NCBI GenBank assembly: GCA_029263125.1
Contig: JAJCYD010000003.1
Span: 1-49,737, forward strand
Length of the DNA stretch: 49,737 nucleotides
Source of the DNA: Solirubrobacteraceae bacterium
GTDB lineage: Bacteria; Actinomycetota; Thermoleophilia; Solirubrobacterales; Solirubrobacteraceae
Reading direction: 5' to 3'
A model generated the notes under the pieces. That model worked only from the letters and a program-made list of their open reading frames with translations, did no database searches and was not told where the DNA came from. This document shows, piece by piece, positions 25,140 through 34,142 of the stretch; the first letter of the stretch is position 1; each line of letters begins with the position of its first letter. Made by a program: the position numbers and the translations under genes.

Positions 25140-26041
25140 CCCACGACGACCCTGAAGCCGCCGGGTCGCAGCGTGAAGCGCGCCGGTTCGCATGCACAGA
25201 CCTCTCCGTCGATGTTGAACGTCGCCTGCCCGCCGCGCACGTCCACGTCGATCGCTGCGCCACGGTGATGGTCGACGTCGGATTGGCGGGTGAGACGCCC
25301 GCTGCGCATGCCCCAGGCGCGCCGCGCGAGACCCAGTCGCGACCCCGCGGGCACGATCGCGACGTCGAGCATCCCGTCGTTGGGGGACGTGACGCCGATC
25401 TCGCTGCCGCCGCCGAACGCGCCCGTGGCACCGACGACGACCTGCCACGCGCCGCCGTCGAAGCATGCCCGCTCGTCGCAGGCCACGTGGCAGCGCAGCG
25501 GCGTGGCGGTCACCGCGGCCTTCAGGGCCCCGACGGCGTAGGCGAGCGCGCCGAGGCACGACTTGTGGGACTCGGCCTCGCGCGCGGCGACGACCGACAG
25601 CCCGGTGGCGGCGGCGTTGACGAACGGCCGTGCGCCGGCGAACGCGAGTTCGGCGCGGCGAGTGGCGGCCCGCGGGTCGCGCGCCAGCGCGCAGGCCTGC
25701 TCGAGCTCAAGCGGCAGGTCGAGGGCGCGAGCGAAGTCATTGGCGGTCCCGACGGCGAGGACCGCGAGCGGGACGCCCATCTCGGCGGCCAGCAGGGCGC
25801 TGAGGCCGACCGAGCCGTCCCCGCCGGCCACGACGACGCGGTCGGGCATGCCGTGCTCGGTCAGGGCACGCCTGGCCGCCTCCAGGCCGGCCGCGTCGAG
25901 CCCTCCGCCGGCGTCGTCGCCCGCCAGATCGTCGATCGCGGTGATCGTGACGTGCGCCGCGTCGGCGGACAGCAGCTCGGCGAGGCGCTGCGGCTCGGGC
26001 GCCGTGCCCGATCGTGGATTGGCGACGAGGGCGAGGCGCAC
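25136..26041 (-). CDS. diacylglycerol kinase-family lipid kinase
   Basis: A 301-residue member of the DagK/YegS lipid kinase family, which phosphorylates diacylglycerol or related lipids with ATP. Seen: VANPRSG near the N-terminus, the nucleotide-binding GGDGS (73-77), VLAVGTANDFARAL and a C-terminal beta sandwich ending in FNIDGEV. The GTG start lies 46 nt from the divergent PAP2 gene. Overlaps the PLD gene by four bases. Kinase, PLD and the neighbouring PAP2 phosphatase together could run a phosphatidic acid cycle. Confidence 0.9.
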   Translation of the reverse strand: MRLALVANPRSGTAPEPQRLAELLSADAAHVTITAIDDLAGDDAGGGLDAAGLEAARRALTEHGMPDRVVVAGGDGSVGLSALLAAEMGVPLAVLAVGTANDFARALDLPLELEQACALARDPRAATRRAELAFAGARPFVNAAATGLSVVAAREAESHKSCLGALAYAVGALKAAVTATPLRCHVACDERACFDGGAWQVVVGATGAFGGGSEIGVTSPNDGMLDVAIVPAGSRLGLARRAWGMRSGRLTRQSDVDHHRGAAIDVDVRGGQATFNIDGEVCACEPARFTLRPGGFRVVVG

Positions 26042-26107
26042 GCGCTGATCTTCCCCGATTGGCGCACCGCCGAACCCGCCCGCCGGGATGCGCGACGGGC
26101 CGCGCTC

Positions 26108-26113
26108 TATCGT
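26108..26113 (+). promoter_or_regulatory. -10 hexamer TATCGT, leaderless start of the second PAP2 gene
   Basis: TATCGT ends 7 nt before the GTG at 26121. It supports that start rather than the ATG at 26088. Confidence 0.5.
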
Positions 26114-26120
26114 GCCGCGC

Positions 26121-26699
26121 GTGAGTACCGCCCCCGCGCCCCCGTTCGCCGCCGATCCCGCCTCCCGCCGCTCGCTGCGCGCGCGCCTGCGGGGCGGACC
26201 GCTCGCACGGGCGATCGGACGCGCCGACGTGCGGCTGTACCGCCTGCTGCGCGAGGACGCCCAGCGCTCCAGCCTCGAGCAGCCGATCCGCCGCTTCTCC
26301 AGCCTCGGCGAGCACGCCGGGCTGTGGCTGGCGCTCGGCGCGACGGGCGCCGCCGTCGACGCGCCGCGCCGGGCGAGCTGGCTGCGAGCGGCGCGAGCGG
26401 TGCTCGGTGCCTACGTGCTCAACACCGTGCTGAAGCTCGTTTTGCGGCGCAAGCGCCCGGCGCTCGAGCAGCTGCCCGCGCTGATCTCGACGCCGACGTC
26501 GCTGAGCTTCCCGTCCGCCCACGCCTCGTCCTCGTTCGCGGCGGCGCGCGCCTACTCGTCGCTGATCCCGGCGGCGCCGCTGTATGCGGTCGCGACGGCG
26601 ATGGCACTGTCACGGGTGTACCTCGGCGTGCACTACCCGTCGGACATCGCCGCGGGTGCGCTGCTGGGCACGGCCGTCGGCACGGCGGGCCGCGCATGA
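26121..26699 (+). CDS. PAP2-family phosphatase
   Basis: A 192-residue membrane phosphatase. All three PAP2 motifs are present: K-x6-RP in KLVLRRKRP, PSAH (Ala in place of the usual Gly) and SRVYLGVHYPSD with both Arg and the catalytic His. Unlike the first PAP2 gene at 49-900, the motif-3 Arg is kept. The GTG at 26121 has TATCGT seven bases upstream; an ATG at 26088 would add 11 residues. Overlaps ychF by four bases (ATGA). Its partner is probably the divergent lipid kinase. Confidence 0.88.
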   Translation: MSTAPAPPFAADPASRRSLRARLRGGPLARAIGRADVRLYRLLREDAQRSSLEQPIRRFSSLGEHAGLWLALGATGAAVDAPRRASWLRAARAVLGAYVLNTVLKLVLRRKRPALEQLPALISTPTSLSFPSAHASSSFAAARAYSSLIPAAPLYAVATAMALSRVYLGVHYPSDIAAGALLGTAVGTAGRA

Positions 26700-27775
26700 A
26701 GGTCGGCATCGTCGGGATGCCCAACGCGGGCAAGTCGTCGCTCTTCAACGCGCTGACCAAGGCGGGCGTCGAGGCCGCGAACTACCCGTTCACGACGATC
26801 GAGCCGAACGTCGCCGTCGTGGCCGTGGCCGACGACCGCCTGGACCGCGTCGCCGGGCTGCTGCGCGCGTCGAACATCGTGCCCGACACCGTGGACTTCC
26901 ACGACATCGCCGGTCTCGTCGCCGGAGCACACACCGGCGAGGGCCTGGGCAACCGCTTCCTGGCAAACATCCGCGAGACCGACGCGCTCGTGCACGTTGT
27001 CCGCGCGCACACCGACGACAACGTCATCCACCCCGATGGCCGCGTCGACCCGCTCGCCGACATCGAGACGATCGAGACCGAGCTGCTGTTCGCCGACCTC
27101 GAACAGGCCGAGCGGCGCCACGCGCGCGTCGTGCGTGACGCACGCGGCGGCGAACGCGCGGCCGTGGCCGAGGAGGCGTGGCTACGCGAGCTGATCGCCG
27201 CGCTGCACGAGGGCCGTCCCGCCCGCACCGTCGCGCCGCCGGTCGATGCACCGCATGCGCTGCGCGACCTCGGCCCGCTGACGGCCAAGCCGGTGCTGTT
27301 CGTGGCCAACGTCAACGAGGGCGACGAGGAGGTGCCGGCGGCGGTCGCCGAGCACGCCGCCGCCCAGGGCGCCATGGCGGTGGCGATCTCCAGCCGCATC
27401 GAGGCCGAGCTGGCCGAGCTGGAGGACGAGGACGCCGCCGAGATGCGCGCCGACCTCGGGGTGTCGGAATCGGGCCTCTCGCGCGTGGTCGGCGGCGCGT
27501 TCTCGCTGCTGGAGCTGATCGCGTTCTTCACGGCCGGCGAGGACAAGCCCGCGCAGTCCTGGCACCTGCGCCGTGGCCTGACGGCCTGGCACGCGGCCGG
27601 GCAGATCCATTCCGACATCCAGAAGGGCTTCGTGCGCGCCGAGGTCGTCGCCTGGGACGAGCTGCTGGACGCCGGCGGCTACTCGGGCGCCCGCGACCGC
27701 GGGACGCTGCGCCTGGAGGGCCGCGACTACGCGATGCGCGACGGCGACGTGCTCACCGTCAAGTTCACGCCGTAG
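26696..27775 (+). CDS. ychF: redox-regulated ATPase YchF (Obg-like)
   Basis: 359 residues. A universally conserved Obg-family P-loop protein that prefers ATP and binds ribosomes. Seen: GMPNAGKSS (7-15), the switch DIAGLVAGAHTGEGLGN, the altered G4 motif VANVNE (instead of NKxD, which explains ATP preference), a coiled-coil insertion (about 125-200) and the C-terminal TGS domain ending DVLTVKFTP. The ATG overlaps the stop of the PAP2 gene. Confidence 0.97.
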   Translation: MKVGIVGMPNAGKSSLFNALTKAGVEAANYPFTTIEPNVAVVAVADDRLDRVAGLLRASNIVPDTVDFHDIAGLVAGAHTGEGLGNRFLANIRETDALVHVVRAHTDDNVIHPDGRVDPLADIETIETELLFADLEQAERRHARVVRDARGGERAAVAEEAWLRELIAALHEGRPARTVAPPVDAPHALRDLGPLTAKPVLFVANVNEGDEEVPAAVAEHAAAQGAMAVAISSRIEAELAELEDEDAAEMRADLGVSESGLSRVVGGAFSLLELIAFFTAGEDKPAQSWHLRRGLTAWHAAGQIHSDIQKGFVRAEVVAWDELLDAGGYSGARDRGTLRLEGRDYAMRDGDVLTVKFTP

Positions 27776-27817
27776 CTTTCGGGTCCTGGCCCCGGCCCTC
27801 CGCCTCGGCCCCGCCCC

Positions 27818-27868
27818 GGGGGTGTGTCGAACGACTCTCGCCCGCCGCGACTCATTCGACACACCCCC
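27818..27868 (+). repeat. 14-bp perfect inverted repeat, possible terminator or dispersed palindrome
   Basis: Arms GGGGGTGTGTCGAA (27818-27831) and its exact reverse complement (27855-27868), loop 23 nt. It lies 42 nt after the ychF stop and is followed by TTCCT, not a T-run. It could stop ychF transcription or be a copy of a dispersed palindromic element. The loop itself contains CGACTC twice. Confidence 0.6.
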
Positions 27869-27886
27869 TTCCTCCCCCCACGCGAA

Positions 27887-27903
27887 ACCTAATGAACTTA
27901 GGT
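27887..27903 (+). promoter_or_regulatory. 17-bp palindromic operator (ACCTAA-N5-TTAGGT), TetR-type
   Basis: Perfect 6-bp arms around TGAAC, directly overlapping a -10-like TATCCT (27903-27908) about 30 nt before the MBL hydrolase gene. The site is AT-rich against a GC-rich background. The obvious ligand is the TetR-like protein encoded by the next gene (28672-29282), now frameshifted. Confidence 0.65.
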
Positions 27904-27937
27904 ATCCTCCTACGACACGTAGTCGACAGGGAGTCTC

Positions 27938-28672
27938 ATGCGCCTACGCCAGCTCACCGACACGATCACCCAGGCCACGCGCCTGCGCTTCATGAACGCG
28001 TACTTCGTGCGCGAGGACGACGGCCTCACGCTCGTCGACACGACCGCCTCGGGCGCCGCGCCCGCGCTGCTGCGGGCCGCCGAGACGCTCGGCGCGCCGA
28101 TCCGGCGCATCGTCCTGACCCACGGCCACGGCGACCACGTCGGCTCCCTCGACGCGCTATGCGCGGCGCTCTCCGGCGAGGTCGAGGTGCTCATGCCCGA
28201 GCGCGATGCCCGCATCCTCGCCGGTGACACCTCGCGCGATCACGGCGAGTCCAGCGCCGAGGTGAAGGGCGGTTGGCCGACCGTGACCACGACACCCGGC
28301 GTCCTGCTCGTGCCGGGCGACCGTGTCGGCAGCCTCGAGGTCATCGCCAGCCCCGGCCACACTCCCGGCCACGTCGCGCTCCTGAGCCATCGCGACCGCG
28401 CGCTGATCTGCGGCGACGCGCTGCACACCGCCGGGGGCACGACCGTCGCCGGCGTGCGCAACTGGCGCTTCCCGCTCGTCGCGATGGCGACATGGGACGC
28501 GCAGCGCGCCCTCCAGAGCGCCTGCGAGCTGCGCGCGCTGGAGCCCACGCTGCTGGCCCCCGGCCACGGGCGCGGTCTCGCCCACCCCCTCGCCGCGATC
28601 GATCGGGCGATCGATCGCGCATCAAGCTCGACGAGCGGCGAACGCCGCCGGGTCCGATCGGCGTCCTCGTAG
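27938..28672 (+). CDS. MBL-fold metallo-hydrolase
   Basis: A 244-residue metallo-beta-lactamase-fold hydrolase with the complete metal motif THGHGDH (61-67), SPGHTPGHV (third His), the bridging Asp in ICGDAL and a last His in APGHGRG. The substrate is unknown; small soluble members act as lactonases, thioesterases or glyoxalase II-like enzymes. AGGGAG lies seven bases before the ATG. The palindromic operator upstream and the tetR gene that overlaps its stop by one base (TAGTG) suggest a self-contained inducible unit. Confidence 0.9.
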   Translation: MRLRQLTDTITQATRLRFMNAYFVREDDGLTLVDTTASGAAPALLRAAETLGAPIRRIVLTHGHGDHVGSLDALCAALSGEVEVLMPERDARILAGDTSRDHGESSAEVKGGWPTVTTTPGVLLVPGDRVGSLEVIASPGHTPGHVALLSHRDRALICGDALHTAGGTTVAGVRNWRFPLVAMATWDAQRALQSACELRALEPTLLAPGHGRGLAHPLAAIDRAIDRASSSTSGERRRVRSASS

Positions 28673-29282
28673 TGCCACGCGCCGGACTGTCATCGGGCGC
28701 CGTCGTCGATGCCGCCGCGACGATCGCCGATGCCGACGGCCTGCACGCGCTGACGCTGGCCGGCGTCGCCGCCGCGGTCGGCGTGCGCACCCCGTCGCTG
28801 TACTCCCACGTCGACAGCTTTGATGACCTGTGCCGCAGGCTGGGCACCCGCGGCGCGTTGGATCTCGCCCAGCTGCTTGCCCGGGCCGCGGCCGGCCGGT
28901 CCCGGCACGACGCCCTGCGCTGCGCCGCGGACGCCTACGCCGTTACGCCGCCGAACACCCCGGGACCTACGCCGCCGCGCAGCGGGCACCCGATCCCGCA
29001 GACGCCGCGGCGGTCGCGGCCTGCGCGCAGGTCGTCGACGTGCTGCACGCGTTGCTGGGCGGCTACGGCCTACACGACGAGGACGCCGTCCACGCGATCC
29101 GCGCGGTGCGCTGCGCGCTGCACGGCTTCGTCACCCTCGACGCCGCCGGCGGCTTCGGCATGCCCGAGAGCATCGAGGAGAGCTTCGCGCGCATGGTCGA
29201 CATGCTCGACGCGAGCTTGAGTGCCGCGCCCGCAGCACGTAGCGTTGCGCGCCGCGGGCCAGCGCTCCAAGCGCACCGGTAG
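28672..29282 (+). pseudogene. TetR-family regulator, interrupted by a one-base frameshift
   Basis: The GTG start overlaps the MBL stop (TAGTG). Frame one encodes a TetR DNA-binding domain (TLAGVAAAVGVRTPSLYSHVDSFDDL) up to DAY at 28936-28938. The conserved continuation RYAAEHPGTYAAAQRA, typical of TetR C-terminal domains of the WHG/TetR_C_33 type, is in another frame from 28941 and runs to 29282. One base is missing near 28939-28940. Both halves keep good coding character, so this is a recent mutation or a sequencing or assembly error. Left alone, frame one continues with Pro/Arg-rich nonsense. Confidence 0.8.
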
Positions 29283-29577
29283 ACCCGGTTCACGACCCTC
29301 GCAACCGCGCGCTCCGCGCCGGTCGTCCGTGTCTCGGCCGCCCTTCACGGCGCCGAACCCCTTCGCACACCGAAAGGCCTACAAGCGGTGCACGCCTCCT
29401 GCAGGCGGGCCGCGCGCTCGCACCCTCGCCGCACAGGCCGGCCACGATGTGCTGATGGGCGTCGCGAAGGATCGCTTCTCCCGTGTGGCCGGATGGCGCC
29501 AGCGGCGTTGATTGCAGGCAAGGGATGGGCAGACTCCAAGGTGCGACCGGACATGAGACCAGCAGAGGAGGTTGCGC

Positions 29578-29940
29578 ATGAGCACCACCTACACGGACCG
29601 CTGGATGCACTGCACGCCCGACGCCGTGCACCTCCGCGCCTACTACTTCCCGTGGGGAGGGGACAAGCGCATCGCCTACGACTCGATTCGCTCGGTGCGG
29701 CGCGTGGCGATCGGCGCGCTGACCGGCAGGGGGCGGCTCTGGGGAACGTCCAACCCGCGCTACTGGGCGGGCCTGGACTTCCAGCGGCCGCGCAAGAAGA
29801 CGGCGCTGATCCTCGACGTCGGCGCGTCCGTGAAGCCGTTCGTGACCCCCGATGACCCGGACGCCGCGGAGGCCGTCATCCGCGAGCATGCGAACCTCGC
29901 CCCCTCGCCGGACCGCGGCACCCGCGGGCCGATCATGTGA
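29578..29940 (+). CDS. hypothetical protein, PH-like fold suspected
   Basis: A 120-residue protein not assigned to a family. Alternating strands (VHLRAYYFPWGGDKRIAY, then IRSVRRVAIG) and a final helix (AAEAVIREHA) resemble small bacterial PH-like domains. No signal peptide or membrane helix is seen. The ATG at 29578 has GAGGAGG five to six bases upstream, a clear Shine-Dalgarno, unlike most genes here. Followed closely by a methyltransferase gene. Confidence 0.65.
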   Translation: MSTTYTDRWMHCTPDAVHLRAYYFPWGGDKRIAYDSIRSVRRVAIGALTGRGRLWGTSNPRYWAGLDFQRPRKKTALILDVGASVKPFVTPDDPDAAEAVIREHANLAPSPDRGTRGPIM

Positions 29941-29950
29941 CCGTCACTCC

Positions 29951-30730
29951 ATGACCGTCGACCCTCGTGCGGCCTCCGGGTTCGCCGATGTTGCCGAGGC
30001 ATACCAGCGCGGTCGTCCCGGCTACCCGCGCGAGGCGATCGATCGGATCGTCGGTCGCTTCGAGTTGACCGCGTCGAGCACCGTGCTGGATCTCGCTGCC
30101 GGAACCGGCCAGCTCTCACGCCTGCTGCAGCGGCGCGTCGGCCACGTGATCGCCGTCGAGCCCGTGGCGGCGATGCGAGCCAGGATCGCCGCCGACCTCC
30201 TCCAGATCACCGTGCTCGACGGCGCCGCCGAGGCCATCCCGCTCGCCGACGCGGCGGTCGACGCGGTCGTGGTCGGCGAGGCCTTTCACTGGTTCGACGT
30301 CGCTGCCGCGAGCGCGCAGATCGCGCGGGTGCTCACCGCGCAGGGAGGGGTGGCGCTGCTGTGGAACACACCGACCTGGACGGTGCAGGACACGCCATGG
30401 CTGCACGCGTTCCGCCAGATCGTCGCTGACCACCGGCGCGCCGCAGGGGACTACCCCGCGGGCAACGGCTCGTGGAAGGACCCCTTCGAGCGCGCCGGGC
30501 ACTTTGAACGGCTCGTGCACTCACAGGCCGTCCACAAGCAGACGCTCGAGCCCGACGACCTCCTCGCGCAGATCGGCTCATGGAGCTGGATCGCCAACCT
30601 TCAGAGCGCCGCGCGCGCCGCGGTGCTCGATGACGTCGCCGCGCTGCTGGCAGGGCACGGCGAGATCGTCATCCCCTACCGCACCGACCTCTACCTCGCC
30701 AAACGCCGCCCTGCGCTCGAGCCAGACTGA
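29951..30730 (+). CDS. class I SAM-dependent methyltransferase
   Basis: A 259-residue Rossmann-fold methyltransferase of the Methyltransf_11 type. Motif I is VLDLAAGTGQ (45-54), the acidic residue ending strand 2 is in VIAVEP, and motif with AEAIPLADAAVDAV then EAFHWFD is typical of the family. Substrate unknown; relatives act on small metabolites. ATG at 29951, 10 nt after the preceding gene. Confidence 0.88.
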   Translation: MTVDPRAASGFADVAEAYQRGRPGYPREAIDRIVGRFELTASSTVLDLAAGTGQLSRLLQRRVGHVIAVEPVAAMRARIAADLLQITVLDGAAEAIPLADAAVDAVVVGEAFHWFDVAAASAQIARVLTAQGGVALLWNTPTWTVQDTPWLHAFRQIVADHRRAAGDYPAGNGSWKDPFERAGHFERLVHSQAVHKQTLEPDDLLAQIGSWSWIANLQSAARAAVLDDVAALLAGHGEIVIPYRTDLYLAKRRPALEPD

Positions 30731-30745
30731 CCAACCGACTTATGC

Positions 30746-30775
30746 TTCTTGCTTATGGCTACGTGACGATATACG
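30746..30775 (+). promoter_or_regulatory. possible promoter upstream of the 71-residue gene
   Basis: An AT-rich island in a GC-rich setting contains TTCTTG (30746-30751), an 18-nt spacer and TATACG (30770-30775). It precedes the gene at 30920 by about 145 nt. The match is moderate. Confidence 0.3.
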
Positions 30776-30919
30776 CCTTGGACATCTGGATCTGCACGCG
30801 CAACCATGGTCGTGTTCCTCCCGAACAGATCCCGCGCCCGACCGGACCGCCCTCCTTCCGACGTCCGGTCGGGTCAGCGGATCTTCCGCACCGAGTCACC
30901 ACCAAGAGGAGTTGACACG

Positions 30920-31135
30920 ATGCCCTACCTCGTCGAAGCAGCAGATGGAACGATCCTCGAGTCCTCGCAGGACAGCTATGGCCGCGCCGAGTCCACCGCG
31001 CGGATGTACGCATCCTCCGAGCGCGTCGAGACGCGCGTCATGGAGTGGCGCGACACGGTGCACGGAACGAAGACCCGTGAGCTGTGGTGCGCCAGCGACT
31101 ACCCGGCCACGCTGAGGTTCCGCGCGGTGCGCTAG
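30920..31135 (+). CDS. small hypothetical protein
   Basis: A 71-residue protein that I do not recognise, with a strand-rich start (PYLVEAADGTILESS) and a helix (RAESTARMYAS). It has no signal sequence. AAGAGGAG about ten bases before the ATG is a good ribosome site and decides this start over upstream in-frame codons. Stands eight bases before the membrane protein gene, so the two may be co-transcribed. Confidence 0.65.
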   Translation: MPYLVEAADGTILESSQDSYGRAESTARMYASSERVETRVMEWRDTVHGTKTRELWCASDYPATLRFRAVR

Positions 31136-31143
31136 CCGAAGCC

Positions 31144-32049
31144 ATGACCCGCCTGCTCGACACCCTGATCGATTGGCTCATGCGGCCTCGGGTGCGGCGG
31201 GTGCGGCGCTGGTCGTTCATGGTGACGGTGCCCGTTGCCGTGATCGTCGCCCACGTGTTCGGCGTGCAGCAGGGAGCGCTCGTGATCGCGGCGCGCGTGG
31301 CCGTGGCCATCGCCATCGCCATCGTCGCCTGGCGCGTCGGAGGACCGCGCGGCGAGGCGCTGCGCGATCTGCTCATGCATCCTCGCGGCCGGGCCTTCGC
31401 GCGAGCCGAGTTCGACGTGGTGACGGCACTGCCGCGCCTGCTCGTCAATCGCCTGTGCGGAGACAGGCGACGCGGACTCGCATATCACCGCGGCACCCAC
31501 GGGTTCGCCCTCGGAATGGCCTTCACGCCGATGGTGATCGCCGAGGGAGCGGCGATTCACCTGCTGCTCGGCAACGGGCTGATCGCCTGGGCGATGACCG
31601 CCGCCCATGCGTACTCGCTGGTCTGGCTGTGGGCCTATGCCCTGGGTCCGCGGGCGTTCCCGCACCGCATCTGCGCCGGCAAAGCCGTGCTGCGAAACGG
31701 GCCGATGTATCGCGTGAGCGTTCCTCTTGACGCGATCGCGGCCGTCAAGACCGCGGCCCAGCGCGTCGGCCACGGCGCCGTCGTGCAGCGCGACGAGGGC
31801 GTGTTGCTGGCAGCCCGCGGCCGCGTGGACGTCTGGCTGGAGTTGACCGAGCCCGTCGCCGTGCAGCGTCCGATGCACGAGCCGCTGTACACGACGCGCC
31901 TGGCGGTCGCCAGCGATGACCCGGACCGACTCGTCGGACTGTTGCTCGGTCACGAGCCGGCCGCCGAGCCCGTCCGCCGTTCGCGGGCCCGTCTGCTCGG
32001 CGCGCTGGATGGCGTGGGACTCGTGCGCGACACGGCGCAGCCCGCCTGA
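31144..32049 (+). CDS. integral membrane protein, unknown function
   Basis: A 301-residue protein with four or five predicted membrane helices: about 24-40, 45-63, 120-150 and 150-175. The cytoplasmic-looking C-terminal half (190-301) is soluble and strand-rich. YHRGTHGFALGMAF before the third helix contains a His-rich turn. I recognise no family. The gene ends 20 nt from the convergent glycosidase gene. Confidence 0.7.
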   Translation: MTRLLDTLIDWLMRPRVRRVRRWSFMVTVPVAVIVAHVFGVQQGALVIAARVAVAIAIAIVAWRVGGPRGEALRDLLMHPRGRAFARAEFDVVTALPRLLVNRLCGDRRRGLAYHRGTHGFALGMAFTPMVIAEGAAIHLLLGNGLIAWAMTAAHAYSLVWLWAYALGPRAFPHRICAGKAVLRNGPMYRVSVPLDAIAAVKTAAQRVGHGAVVQRDEGVLLAARGRVDVWLELTEPVAVQRPMHEPLYTTRLAVASDDPDRLVGLLLGHEPAAEPVRRSRARLLGALDGVGLVRDTAQPA

Positions 32050-32068
32050 AGGTGCGAAGGCGTCGTCG

Positions 32069-34096
32069 TCAGGCGGCGCGGCGGCCCTTGAGCTCGACCA
32101 CGGTCGCTTCGCGCGGGCGACAGCGGTAGATGTCGCGCAGGCAGAGCGCATCGAGCACCAGCAGGCCGACGAACGCGCCCAGCGCGAGGATGACCAGCAG
32201 CCCACGGAAGACGATCGACGTCGGCTCCGACAGCTGGGCCCGCGCGACGGCCGCCGGATCGTCGCGGTACAGCGGCGTCGCCCGGAACGCGTCGCGCGCG
32301 GCCGCGAACGCGGGCTTGGGCGTGCCGTCGTAGGCGATCAGCGCTTTGTTGTGGATGGAATCGCGCGGGCGCGCTTCGTCGCCGCCACCGTCCCAGCGCG
32401 GCTTGACGGCGAACTCGCGCGACGTCCAATAGATCGCTCCGCTCATGAACCCCAGGCGGTCGATGACGTCCAGGTTGCGCTTGAGGTACTGCGTCTGGAA
32501 GGCGTAGGTCTGCTTCTCGTCGGCGGGACCCTCCTCGGTCGCCTCGGCGCCGAACTCCGTCATGACGAGCGCGTGCTTGGGGTACTTCGCGTGCATCGCC
32601 CGCAGGTAGGGCTCGAGGTCTGAGAGCTTCTCCGTGGAGCGGTCGACCTTGCCCTTGTACCAGCCGTAGTACGAGTTGATGCCGAGCATGTCGAAGGCGT
32701 CGTAGGTCTTCTGGCGCGACACGCCCGGATAGGAGAGCACGTCGACGGAGACCGGCAGCGTCGGGTCCAGGTCGCGTGACAGCTCGGCCGCGTTGCGCAT
32801 CCACAGGCGGGTCGTCTTGATGTCGTCGGGATGCCAGGAGAGCTCGTTGGCCACCGAATGCGTGATGACCGACGGGTGGTTGCGCGCCGACAGGATCGTG
32901 TTGCGCAGCGAGCCCAGCTCATAGGAGCGCTGGCCCGGCGTCTTGAGCATCGCGTCGCGGTGGTAGACGGGCGCCTGGCTCCAGACGAGGATCCCCTCCT
33001 CGTCAAAGCGGCGCAGCAACCGCTCGTCGAGCAGGTAGTGCGCGCGCGTCACGTTCGCGCCGAGCTCCTTGAGCTCGTTGACCGTGGCCTCGACGTCGGC
33101 GTCGGTGAGCGCGGACCCGCGACCGGGCACATCCTCCTGGATCGAGGCGCCGCGCAGGTCCAGCACGCGGTCGTTGAGCCGCAGCGTGCCGCCCGAGACG
33201 CGCACCTTGCGCAGGCCCACTCGCCGCTGGTCGGCCTGCACGACGGAGCCCTCCAGCGAGGTGCGAACCGTCGCGTCGTAGAGGCGCGGGTTGTCGGGCG
33301 TCCACAGCCGCGGCTTGCCGGCGATCTTCACGGTGTAGCGCACGCGGACACGCTCCCCCGGACGCAGCCTGCGGGCGCGGGTGCCACCCGTCGTGATCTC
33401 ACCGTTGGGCGAGCGCAGCGCGAGACGGACCGACGGGCGTCGCGACCGCGAGCTGCGGTTCTCCAGCCAGCCGTCGACGATCGCCTCCCAGCGACAGTCC
33501 GTGCCCTGACAGCGCTGCCGCGGAAGCACACCGACGTCGTGCAGCACCACGGGCCCGCGAGCGACGAGCGACACCGCCCGCGTGATGCCGCCCCAGTTCC
33601 ACCACCCCTCGCGCGTGCCGGGCACGCGGCGGTTGTCGGCGCGCACGACGAGCGTGTTGATCTGGCCGGCGCGCAAGCCGACGGCGGGCAGCTCGAACGG
33701 CACGTACGGGTCGCGATGTGACCCGATCTCGCGGCCGTTGAGCCACACGCGAGCCTTCCGGCGCACCTGCTCGAAGCGCAGCCAGAAGCCCGACCCGGGA
33801 GTCGTGACGGGTCCGGTGAAGTTCACGCGGTACCAGCCGATCGTGCCGTTGAAGGCCTTCCTGGAGAGGTCGTCGGGGAAGATGTGCGGGACCGTCGTCG
33901 GCTCCCACGAGCTGCCCGCGCCACCGCCCTGCCAGTTCTCGCTCAGTCCCTGATCGCCGGGGTCGGGCGCGTACTGCCAGCCCTGGGCGAGCTTGACGGG
34001 GGCGGGCGGGTCAGCCGCCAGCGCCCCGGTCGGGAACGCGAGCGCGGCGAGGACCGCGAGCACGGAGATCAGGACGCGGGGCACGTGGGCGCACAT
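32069..34096 (-). CDS. surface-anchored glycoside hydrolase family 2 enzyme
   Basis: 675 residues. Signal peptide (about 1-27, ALA-A), a GH2 sugar-binding jelly roll (about 35-190: WYRVNF, ARVWLNGREIGSH, WWNWGGITR), an Ig-like domain, then the TIM barrel with acid/base Glu418 (ANELS) and nucleophile Glu514 (MTEFGAE). A C-terminal transmembrane helix (about 637-657) followed by basic residues anchors it. Beta-glucuronidase- or beta-galactosidase-like by fold; the sugar cannot be told. A second homologue lies at 41096-43009. Both probably trim glycans outside the cell. Confidence 0.88.
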   Translation of the reverse strand: MCAHVPRVLISVLAVLAALAFPTGALAADPPAPVKLAQGWQYAPDPGDQGLSENWQGGGAGSSWEPTTVPHIFPDDLSRKAFNGTIGWYRVNFTGPVTTPGSGFWLRFEQVRRKARVWLNGREIGSHRDPYVPFELPAVGLRAGQINTLVVRADNRRVPGTREGWWNWGGITRAVSLVARGPVVLHDVGVLPRQRCQGTDCRWEAIVDGWLENRSSRSRRPSVRLALRSPNGEITTGGTRARRLRPGERVRVRYTVKIAGKPRLWTPDNPRLYDATVRTSLEGSVVQADQRRVGLRKVRVSGGTLRLNDRVLDLRGASIQEDVPGRGSALTDADVEATVNELKELGANVTRAHYLLDERLLRRFDEEGILVWSQAPVYHRDAMLKTPGQRSYELGSLRNTILSARNHPSVITHSVANELSWHPDDIKTTRLWMRNAAELSRDLDPTLPVSVDVLSYPGVSRQKTYDAFDMLGINSYYGWYKGKVDRSTEKLSDLEPYLRAMHAKYPKHALVMTEFGAEATEEGPADEKQTYAFQTQYLKRNLDVIDRLGFMSGAIYWTSREFAVKPRWDGGGDEARPRDSIHNKALIAYDGTPKPAFAAARDAFRATPLYRDDPAAVARAQLSEPTSIVFRGLLVILALGAFVGLLVLDALCLRDIYRCRPREATVVELKGRRAA

Positions 34097-34142
34097 GATG
34101 GCGCAAAGTTCGGTTGCGGTGGGCCGTTCATCCGCCGGGCCG

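Noticed and set aside
27938-29220. A possible fusion of hydrolase and regulator through alternative frames.
   Set aside because: The MBL gene has its own stop (TAG at 28670-28672) and the regulator starts in TAGTG; long frames across them are shadows.
29283-29577. A small gene in the 295-nt gap after the tetR pseudogene.
   Set aside because: The open frames there are Pro/Arg-rich with no ribosome site. Only the Shine-Dalgarno of the next gene is convincing.
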